Shown here: in pieces, positions 51,739 through 60,449 of the stretch
Layout of the letters: the number at the start of each line of letters is the position of its first letter
Position numbering within the stretch: the stretch's first letter is position 1
Assembly (NCBI RefSeq): GCF_040807025.1
Contig: NC_090942.1
Coordinates: 39,200,911 to 39,264,910 of the forward strand
Origin: Struthio camelus
Lineage: Eukaryota; Chordata; Aves; Struthioniformes; Struthionidae
Direction of reading: 5' to 3'
Length of the DNA stretch: 64,000 bases
Made by a program: the position numbers and the translations under genes
Notes under the pieces: model-generated
What the model was told of the DNA's origin: nothing
The model's database searches: none
The model's input: the letters and a program-made list of their open reading frames with translations, nothing else

Positions 51739-51802
<64 letters not shown>
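51708..51802. repeat. (TC)n(AC)n compound microsatellite
   Basis: Degenerate CT sequence leads to (TC)17 at 51741-51774 and (AC)14 at 51775-51802. The mirror-symmetric pyrimidine run can form a triplex, and the AC run can form Z-DNA. Confidence 0.95.
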
Positions 51803-51805
<3 letters not shown>

Positions 51806-53535
51806 AAGGATTCTATAACAACAGAACCATTATAGAAAATGATCTAAAACATGTGGACTGCAGCCAATATTTAGATATGGTGTAGTAAATTCTGGAAGGT
51901 ATAAAAAGGAAATAACTGAACTCATTGCAAAGAAAAATGAGCCAGTCTTAAGTACTTTTAATCACAGAGTTTCATATAAAAACATGCAAGATACTGTGCC
52001 TAATATTGAAGGAGAAGGGAGCTGAGGGAGAGAAGAAATCCCGTTCCACTGGGCTTTGGGGTGGGACTTTTTACCATTCTTTCAAGAACCTTTCAAGAAC
52101 CATTTAAGCAAATGTATAAATATGCTCAACAAGTGGCAGGCTCCTTGTGTGACAACTGTGACCTGGGAACTTTGTCATGCATCCCCACTGTTCAGTCTGA
52201 GCTAAAGCGTAGTTGTTGTGTTGCTCCTCCTTCCTTCTAGGGTTGCTGTGCCATCTGCTTTGCAGGCAGCTCAGTTACTCTGCCCACTCTCTCACTTTGT
52301 CCAAAGGGATCCTAGCAAGAGAGAAACAGTCATCGCAGCAGAAACAGAGATGAAGGAAGAGCCAGCCAGTTCCTTTTCCCTTTCTAGAAATTCACAGCTG
52401 TATCCAGGTTTCTGCCAAATCATTTTTTTGCTTAACATCCCAGCACCCTGAGCTGAGCTCTACAGCTTACTCCAACAGCTGGTAAGCTGTGGACAGTGTC
52501 TCTCTCTTCCATGCTTACCTCTTTGCCATTTCTCTGGGCAGGTATGTTGAACCTCTGTAGATAATTACAGGCATGTGCAGTTGGCCAGCAGTCTGCATAT
52601 AGCAATGTTATGTATCTCCGTAAAATGCCATGCATGAAAGGAAACCTGACTGTCATTAATCAAGGACTTAGTGAAGTAGAGTCTTTCACTGAGGTTTTTC
52701 CTGACCCTGAGCTTCAGCATTTTCACACCTCCAAATTGCGCGCATTTAAAAAAATCTGATTACTGATATCTGTCAGATCAATATTGTCAGAACTAGAACA
52801 AATCCAAAACAACACTTGTTGTAGTTAGTGTTGGTCATAGATGAGGAAGAAGGATAGAGATGGCCTGTTTGAACTATTAATCTCACTCTGTGGGGGGGGA
52901 AACCCATGCATTTCACCAGCCTGTTTCATAACTGCTTCCTAAAGCATATGGAAACAAGTGGGACTGATTCAGCCACTTCAGCTCATTTGGAAGAGGACTT
53001 TACTCCGTTAGAAATCAGCTTGAGTCTTCACAGTGCTGTTCTGCATAAGTAAGGTTTTATTTGTTGAGATAGACGAGTTAAAAAACAAAATTGCTGGTGA
53101 ACAAGAATCCTCAGCCATAAACCAAAGAACTAGATCTGCATTAAAGAAATGAAAAACAGAAAGAAATGACCAAGTTTCTGTGAGTGATAGCACAGTTTTG
53201 AATTAACAACGAATGTATGAATCAATGAAAAGGCACTGCCAGACAATTACCTCTTTATCTGCGTACATCTGTAGGTCCAGAGATAGTGAAAACTAATGGG
53301 CAGAGGCACTCCTAAGGAATAGCAGGCAGGAAGCAGCAAGAATACCAGTTTGCTGAGATGAAATCACCTAAACATTTCATACAGAACATACCTTCCCTCT
53401 GGATTGCAAGGACTGCAGGAAAAATCTCATTATTGAGGTGAAGCCGAAGTTGTTGAGGTGAAGCCAAAGCATGTTTTGGCCCACAAGGTGGCTATATTGC
53501 ATTTTTAAGCTGTTTATAGAGTGGGGAATTTCTAC
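51803..53535. other. intergenic, no gene seen
   Basis: AT-rich. It includes a 20-bp period duplication (ttgaggtgaagcc at 53433 and 53453) and a G run near 52892. No exon is recognised. Confidence 0.5.
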
Positions 53536-53539
53536 TAAA

Positions 53540-53821
53540 ATAATCCCACATGGGCTGATTCCACTGCAGCTGCATCAGGGTTAGCAACAATGGGAGCCTT
53601 AGTATAGACAGCTTTCGGCTCCAGCAGCCGTTTTCAACACTGTATCAGTTAACCCTGCTCTGAGGAGGGTTAATTGACATAGTGCTGCAAATGGTTGATG
53701 AGATGAAATCTCTTGTATTATGGCTCCCAGCATCCCTAACAACTGTGCAGCTGCATTCATATTAGCAATGGTGGGAATTTGGAGGAGGGAGGAAAATTCC
53801 CTAGTGTAGACAAGGCCTGAG
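53540..53821. mobile_element. old hAT/MITE-like DNA element
   Basis: The right end, "ttccctagtgtagacaaggc", is a phrase I associate with terminal regions of old sauropsid DNA-transposon MITEs (the reverse complement begins gccttgtctacactaggg). The interior alternates phrases such as "gttaaccctgctctgagg". The left terminal inverted repeat is not obvious, so it may be truncated or end further left. Confidence 0.5.
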
Positions 53822-56800
53822 AGTGAGCCTTAATGTTCTTTTCTGGGTCCTGTTTGTCAGTTGCAGTTACACTTCCCTGCAGCATTATCCCAGCCATCTG
53901 CAGATTGCTGATTTCAGGCAGCAGCCTCTTTGGTTCCATCAGCTGGATGAAAGGAAAAGTGTGGAAGAACTGCAGTTCTCCCTGGCCCACCTGATACATG
54001 CACTCAAGGTGTCCAAGCTCCTCTTCTGTCTTGTGTTCCAGAGACCAGAGGGAGTCCATTCAAAAAGGACTAGTGAAAATGAGTTAACTTTTTTCCACAA
54101 ATATAGGAGATATTTGCGAAAGCTACTTCTCCTGGGAGGAGTGGTCTTCTAGAAACAGAATATCCAGATTCCCAGGTTCTTGAGTACCCATTGTAGCCTT
54201 TAACTAGGTAAATATCTTTGGCTGCTCTGGTGAACCATAATAGTAAGAGACCTAACCAATATATGACATTCTTATGTGTAGGGTAACCTCTAACAGCAGT
54301 AGGGCCAGACTGTTCCACTAAGGAACTCTCTGAGGTGGTGCAGGTCTTTGAGTTCCAGGAAGGATGGAGGAAACGGGCAGAAAAATTCTTCTGAATGGTA
54401 CCGTCTGCTCTCCCATCCCTGGCCAGAGATCTCTTCTGAAGGGAAAGCTTTGCTGCTACCCCAGAGGCAGGGCCTTAAACTTGCCCTTACTGCTATCCCT
54501 TTGGAGTAACTTGTACTCCATTAGAACTAGGGTGGAAAAAACTTTGGACTTCTTTGAGCAGAAGGGTGACGTAGCCTGACTGTGCTCTTCTCAATGCATA
54601 CATGCGTCTGCGGTGAGCAAGCACCATAAAACCAGTGACACACTTACTACCACATAGACTGCATTGCAGACCTTGAAGGAAATGTCACAGCTTGAAAAAA
54701 GTTTTCTTTCCTTGTGTAATACATTACCAGTTAAGACCATCTGAGCCCCCAGACTTCCACAGGTGGGAGTTAGTTATAATTATCTATAGGTTATTTTACA
54801 ACTCCCAGTGACTGTGCACAGCATGAGCCTTTTGACTTACAGGATGTGGTTCTTCTGCTTCCACAGGCTTTTGAAAAAGGAGGTGAATTAAGACATGAGC
54901 AAGGGAAGGGGGTTCTTTGTTACTATTTATAATCTCCAAGGCATACTTAACCTGTAATTTTCTGACTGGGATATCTTTCTAGAAGATATTCTGGTACCAC
55001 TTGAAATTCTATGTTCTGAAGCGAAACGCTATTGCTGCTGTGGATTGCACGATTGCTGTGGATTGCACGATTGAAAAAGATCCCCTCTAAGAACAGAATA
55101 AGGTATACCCAATGTCAGTTTATCAGGTAGAAGTATATCAGTTATACCCCTACAAGCTATCATACCAACTACAGAATAAGAAATGACCTTTTTATAAGTG
55201 CTCTTGGTGAAGTAACAAAATCTTCATGCTATTGGATGGAATAGTAAGTGACATCAAACTTTTCTAGCAGTAATACATTGTGGTATGCAAGCAACTGATC
55301 TTGAGACTACTCTGTGTCACCTGGCCTGGCTTCTTTTAAACAGCTGACCCTGCGAGGCATCCGCTTCTGCTGAGTTGGAGTAGTGCCCTTCCTGCTCCAA
55401 CTGCCAGAAGGTTGAAGAAGAAGGGTTGAAGATGGGCCATCATTCCTGCTTCCAGCTTCGTACCAACTCTCTCATTCCCCAGAAAAATGCTGGATGAGAA
55501 CAGACCCAATTCAGTAGATTCCTAGAAAGGAGTGTGAGATAGAGGGGATTGTACTCAGGGGCATAAGAAGGGAAGAGAGGGGTCTCCAGCACCATCTTGT
55601 GCCACAGCCTTTACCATTGAATGACACCTTCCAGGGCCGTGTTCCAGCTCAGTTATGCAGCCTGGGTAGTGAAAAGAGATAAATCTACCCCACTTATAGC
55701 TCCTGAAACATCTCTGCCACCTTCTACAAAACATGTACTAGCAATGTGAAATTTTTGGTGAAGACTTCAAATGGCATTGCGACTCACTTTCTTGCTGAAA
55801 TGCTGCCAGTTTTCTTACCTATAATGTGGTGTGTCCCTCTGTAAAGCTGTTGTCATAGCACCGCTTCACATTTCTCTGGCCTGAAAAATATATTAATGGG
55901 TTGTTAAGACAATCTTTAAGTCAGAGTAGCTTAAAAGTGTAAGCAGAGCTACGTGAATATTTTGTAAGATATATCACTGTGTTGAATTCTGCACTCACAC
56001 TGAAATCATCATGCATGGAAAAAAATTTCATTCTCTTCTTAATCTTGTAGGAAGTTCCTACAAGCATTCTGTAGAAAATTTTCAGAATTTGTAGGCTCAT
56101 AGATAGTAGAAACCAGGTGTCATCTTATGTTTATAAGATGCCTATCTGGCTATGGATGCTACCAGAAAATAATAACAACATTGACAATTAATACTTCTGT
56201 TGATAGACCAAAGCTGAAATATCAGACCAAAGCTGGTGGAAAGTAGGTCTTCTCTACTCCTGTGGCTTCACATTATTCTCTTTAATGAAGAAGTTAAATT
56301 CACTGGTGTTTGCTCTAGATGGAACAATAATCCATACTTAAAGAGGATGGACCAGAACTGTTGAAGGAACAGTTACCACATCTCTTTTTGGGAGGAAGCT
56401 GGAACAAAACCAGGAGCTGTTGCTGGCTTATTTGCTTCCACTAGCCACTTCAGGAAGGTGGGCTTTCTGAATTCTGGTTGCTGTATTGCTTACCTGCATT
56501 AAGGTATCTAGGTATAAATTATATAAGAACAAGTTGTTGGTTAGTCTCAGACAGGTTTGTGTTCCTAGCGTTGCCATCAGCAATATCATACTGGTTTATA
56601 ATTTAAGAACTTTTGGATAAGGAAGGAATTGAGACAGTTTCAAATGACTGACAGACACATAGTCATTTAGGTTTCTGACAATAAAGCATGGGTTTTGCCA
56701 GCGCTAATTCTTACTATGTTAGTGAATTTGCAGGCAGATATCCGTAGCAGGACAAGAACTCCATTGTGCTGGGCGCACTGCAAGCGCTGAGACCTTTCTT

Positions 56801-57779
56801 GTCCTGAACAGCTTTCCAACAGTGAGTTTAGAGCATTGCTCCCATGTGAAGATTAGCTGCTTATGACTGTATGTAAAAATCTTTGGACCATAGTATTGTT
56901 ACTAGAACTACTCAAGGAAAGACTAATGGAACTATTAATAGCCCATATGGGATGAATCTGTAGAGACAGCAGTTTTGGAGCTACAGGCTTTTAGCAATAG
57001 CATGTACCACTGTCTTCCAGAGACATGAATATGCTTCAAAGAGATTAATGGATGTTATAAAAATTATTTGCTGCTATGCTTTAAACTATAGACTTTACAA
57101 TCTCTGCTTGGAATCTTGATCTCATACAGCAGCTTAACCTTTTGATGCACAGAATGGATGTAGGGACCTTCAGATTTCTTCATGGTGTGATGGGAAAGCA
57201 ATATTTTTCAAAGTATAGTTTGGACTATAAGACTTGTTTGATAGCTATGAGATTTAACAGGTGGACTGTATCCATCTTCCGTAGCTGGTTGCTTTTGGGG
57301 ATGGGGGGAAGCAAAGCTTTGGAAGGCTTGTGATTGGATTAAGAACACTAGGGGAATATTTTCAGCTTTAAGAAGTGTTCTAGGATTTCTCTTTCTTTAG
57401 CCCATCTGTCTGCAGTGTACTTTTCCTGCTCCACAGAAAATAACTCAGCTGTTTCCTCAGCACAGTCCTTGCTCTTCAACTCTTGCATATGTTTGATTGG
57501 AGTAACTCTTGCCTGATTATGTCTCTTTATCTATCTATAGACAGTTAAGAACTTATAATGTATCAAGATAATTTGAGGTATCTAGATAGCCAGTGCAAGA
57601 AGTCCTGCAACAGCATCTCTGCCCACTCTGGAGTTCTATAGGATAATGTAATTATTTGTTTCCTTCTCTTGTGCTCTCTTGTGGATATCCATCCCAAAGC
57701 AGGGGAAGATGGGAGTGAGGAGGAAGTTACAGGGGCAGCTATGACTCTCTTAGTTACTAACTGAGCTTGAATCGGCTGT
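53822..57779. other. gene desert, no gene seen
   Basis: AT-rich. It includes an 18-bp tandem duplication (gctgtggattgcacgatt at 55037 and 55055) and a possible scrap of an old CR1 end near 56093. No exon is recognised. Confidence 0.5.
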
Positions 57780-58840
57780 GACACCTCCTAGTGGTCCCGC
57801 CAGATACCCCTACCAGGGGAACTAAGGGCACATCTGTCCCAGCAGTGATTGTGGCGACTTCTAGTTGCCCTTACCCTGTCGAAGTCTCCTTTCAGAAGCT
57901 TCAGCAGTAAAGGGAAGGCCCAACTGGCGTTCAAACCTGCATCCCACGCCCCCTCAACACCATAGCCAAGTGGCGATTATAATAAATCGGGCATGGACGA
58001 CTGTCACCAACGTGGCTCTGGTCTGCCCAGGGAGCAAGCCATCCACAACTTACTGGTCATGACACGACTTGCCAGCTGCACGAGTGGGGTCTGGCTTTGC
58101 TTGTCTTACTCTGTTGACTACTCAGGCGCTTGATGGCCAGGGGAGACCTATCCAGTAGTTCCCCCTGAGCCAGCGTCTGTGCTCTACTGGGCATTGTATC
58201 AGGGCATGGGCCCTGTGAGGTCCTCTGGCCTCGCATGAGGTAGCAGGACCAAGTGGTGGCAGCCTACTGCCTGACCTAGCTCTGTAAATCAGGCTTGCCG
58301 ATATAACCTTCAGCTCACTAAAGCAGAGTACAATTCTTCGCATAGGTGGTGAGTCTGCTCAGTCTTCCGGAACCGCTAGACCTCTGTCTATGCCTTACCC
58401 TGGCTATGAGCTGGAGGAATGCTGGGGCAGTTGGCGCATCTGTGGGGCAGATCAGGCAGCCCAAATACCATCGGCTGTACCATGCCCGTAATTCTGGCAC
58501 TTCCATCTAGACACATATGGTGCCTCCTTTCTCCAAATGACGTGCACTGGACTTGATGAGGGCAGACGAGCCGCCTCCCAAATTCAACTCTTAAAAAGGG
58601 TTTGATAGTGGCCAAGGCCCAAGACCTTGAGGAAGATGTGGGACTGGGAAAAATACCAAAGTCACATATGGAGCATACGGGTTTTGTTTGGGGGATGCAC
58701 AGACATCACGGTCTCCACTGGCCCTTGTGTGGAGCAGCTTATGGTGGTCTCACTGTGCCATGATGAAGGGGTGCCTAACTGAGGTTAGGTTTGCATTGGA
58801 GAGGACCAAAAACCAAAGGAGGGAGGAGGTACTTTGGGAT
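57780..58840. mobile_element. unidentified ~1 kb GC-rich segment, probably repeat-derived
   Basis: This block is richer in GC and in complexity than the AT-rich DNA around it, with fairly sharp edges near 57780 and 58620-58840. It holds several overlapping 60-75 codon frames, mostly on the minus strand, in different phases. That could be a decayed coding or LINE-type element, but I recognise no reverse transcriptase, integrase or zinc-knuckle motif. No poly-A tail, terminal inverted repeat or target-site duplication is obvious. The most likely explanation is a moderately old interspersed element such as the 5' part of a CR1-type LINE. A processed non-coding transcript or a satellite monomer are alternatives. 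Confidence 0.35.
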
Positions 58841-59039
58841 ACTTTGCTTAAGGAGTAAGATCTGTAGACTACAGCTCAGTCATGCTTGTAGGGCCAAAGG
58901 GGGGGGGGGGCAGTGTTTATCAGAAGTAATTCCTTGAGCCTGTCACTGTCCCTGCAGGAAAGCTCTGACCAGCTTTCAGATTAACTGTCTGATTTCACTC
59001 AGGGCTGCTGCAGTCCCTGGAGACACCAAGCCCCCAGCA
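58841..59039. other. spacer between the unidentified segment and the HMGA2 CpG island
   Basis: This short stretch contains a 12-base G homopolymer at 58899-58910 and no recognised gene. Confidence 0.6.
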
Positions 59040-59520
59040 GCGTGGGCTTCAGGGCGACCGAGCGGCAGCAATGGCAGCGTCTCCTCCGCGGCTTCAAGGC
59101 GCGGGAGCATAAGCAGCGAGGGCAGAGACGGCCCGGGCAGGTCCGCGCGCGGCCGCGGGAGGAGGGCGGGAGGCTCCCTGCGGGCCCGCCCCAGGTGCCG
59201 GCCCCGCTCCCGCGTAGCCTTTGTTCCGCTCGGCGGCGGGGCGCCCACGTGCAGCGGCGGCGGCGGGGCGGCCGCGCGGGGGCAAGCCCTCCGCCCTCGC
59301 CTCGCCTCGCCTCCGCAGCGCTCTGCGGGAGCAGCGGGAGGGCGATGGCGGAAAGGCGGGCGCGGGCCGGGGCGCTGGGAACCCCGGCCTGGCCCTTTAA
59401 ACCTGCCGCGGGAGCGGGGCCGGGACGGTGCAGGACACGTGAGCCGGCCGCGGCGTGCTCTGCCGCCGCTTCCCCGGCTGCCGTATTTCTCATGTTGTAT
59501 CTGGCCCGCCGCCAGCGCCC
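59040..59520 (+). promoter_or_regulatory. HMGA2: HMGA2 CpG-island promoter
   Basis: This GC-rich, CpG-dense block ends about 0.8 kb upstream of the HMGA2 start codon. It holds many GC boxes and G runs, two canonical CACGTG E-boxes (59246-59251 and 59436-59441), and one TATA-like hexamer, TTTAAA, at 59396-59401 in an otherwise AT-poor block. Mammalian HMGA2 is transcribed from a CpG-rich promoter and has a long 5' leader, so the position fits the core promoter. The exact transcription start cannot be read from sequence. Long open frames here on both strands (up to 198 codons) are rich in Arg/Ala/Pro and look like chance frames. Confidence 0.75.
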
Positions 59521-59778
59521 GATCGCTAGGTTTTTAGGTTTTTCGCTCTGCCTCCTCCTCCTTTTTTTTTGCGCAGCCCCCTCCTATTTTTTCCACCCAC
59601 GGGTAAAGGTGTGTGTGTATGTGTGTATTTTTTTTTAAACCCTCATCCTAGTTTAACCCGTGGGCAGGACTCGCATAGTAATATTTCCAGTCCCAGCAGC
59701 TCACATCACAGACAGGAACCCAGGACCGCCTCCCCTTTTTTTCTTCCCAATCTCCCAAATCGTTTTATTATTTTTTAA

Positions 59779-59907
59779 ATGATCGCTCTTTTTGCCCGCT
59801 GCTCCCGCTGCTGCCGAAATCCCCGTCTTCTCAGGGTGCATGCTTCTGGCAAGATCGTGCAGTATTCTCAGTCCATTTTCAGTGTGTCTTATCTTAATTT
59901 GCCCTGA
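59779..59907 (+). other. possible uORF 1 in HMGA2 leader (42 codons)
   Basis: An ATG at 59779 opens a 42-codon frame that stops at TGA 59905-59907, well before the HMGA2 ATG and not overlapping it. The peptide is Cys/Arg-rich early on and matches nothing I know. It matters only if the transcript starts upstream of 59779, in which case it could reduce translation of the main frame. Confidence 0.35.
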
Positions 59908-60093
59908 TCCGATCTAAGGGCGATATCCACCACTTGCTTTCAATTTGTAGGATTTTTTCTCCCTTCTTGGTTTGCTCCTAATACCCTCGGAGTATTTCCC
60001 CTTCTCCTTGCATTTCCAGAGTTGCAATTTACTCTGCCGTTTCTTCTTTTCTTTCTTTTTTTTTTTTTAACCTCCCCTCTTTAGAATTGCTTC

Positions 60094-60120
60094 ATGTTAC
60101 TAACCATTCCTAAATTGTAA
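60094..60120 (+). other. possible uORF 2 in HMGA2 leader (8 codons)
   Basis: A short frame of ATG plus seven codons and TAA ends 218 bases before the HMGA2 start codon. It probably lies in the mRNA if the leader has the usual length. The bases before the ATG (ttc) give a weak context. Confidence 0.35.
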
Positions 60121-60130
60121 GAGAGATTCA

Positions 60131-60211
60131 TTCCCCCTCCTCTTCCACCACCACCAGCACCACTACCACCATCACCTCCTCCTCCTCCTCCTCCCCTTCT
60201 CTTCTCCTTTT
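60131..60211 (+). repeat. CCA/CCT triplet and pyrimidine tract in HMGA2 leader
   Basis: An imperfect (CCA)n block (about 60146-60174) runs straight into (CCT)n and then a C/T-only stretch, ending 127 bases before the HMGA2 ATG. The opposite strand reads GGA/GGT, a class that can form G-tetrads or triplexes. Mammalian HMGA2 leaders carry a polymorphic pyrimidine repeat in a similar place, so this is a likely length-variable site. Confidence 0.8.
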
Positions 60212-60338
60212 TGGCAGCACCAGGACGTCCGGTGTGGTGGTGGCAGCGAGCAGCAAAAGCAGCAAGAGCTCGTTTTGATTCCCCCCCTTCCAAGGTGCTT
60301 TGGAGAGACTGGTTTAAGGCTGAGCAGCAGAAGTCACG

Positions 60339-60449
60339 ATGAGTGCACAAGGTGAGGGACCCGGTCAGCCTTCTACTGCTGCCCAGGAGCAACCTGCAAC
60401 CGCAGAGCCTCAGAAGAGAGGACGAGGCAGACCCAGGAAGCAACCACAA
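60339..60449 (+). CDS. HMGA2: HMGA2 coding exon 1 (AT-hook 1)
   Basis: This is the first coding exon of HMGA2, an architectural chromatin protein that binds the minor groove of AT-rich DNA in the nucleus and is known mainly from embryonic growth control. The translation starts [16 protein letters not shown] and encodes 37 residues. The first AT-hook, KRGRGRPRK, is at residues 26-34 and has the core GRP and flanking basic residues intact. The length (111 bp) and the break after the Gln-Pro-Gln that follows the hook match the mammalian exon. The ATG has A at -3, a good context, and gives the family N-terminus. The exon ends at CAA before gtcagt, so the donor has C at +3, which is less usual. 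Compared with the human protein as I remember it, the linker before the hook differs at several residues and the hook is unchanged. The gene continues in exon 2. Identification is very secure. Confidence 0.97.

Larger units (their letters stand above)
59521..60338 (+). other. HMGA2: HMGA2 5' untranslated leader (approximate left end)
   Basis: This is the stretch between the CpG island and the ATG. It is pyrimidine-rich, with T-runs at 59556-59568, 59629-59636 and 60056-60068 and a CCA/CCT triplet tract at 60131-60211. Known HMGA2 mRNAs have a long leader of several hundred bases containing a polymorphic pyrimidine repeat, which this resembles. The left end is a guess, because no start site can be seen. 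The last ~100 bases (poly-Q-like cag/agc triplets, then a run of C) lead into the ATG. Two possible upstream ORFs are listed separately. Confidence 0.6.

Noticed and set aside
59042-59638. 198-codon + frame upstream of HMGA2 (and 164-codon minus frame)
   Set aside because: Both lie in GC-rich promoter DNA with Arg/Ala/Pro bias and no domain. The HMGA2 ATG at 60339 is the clear start.
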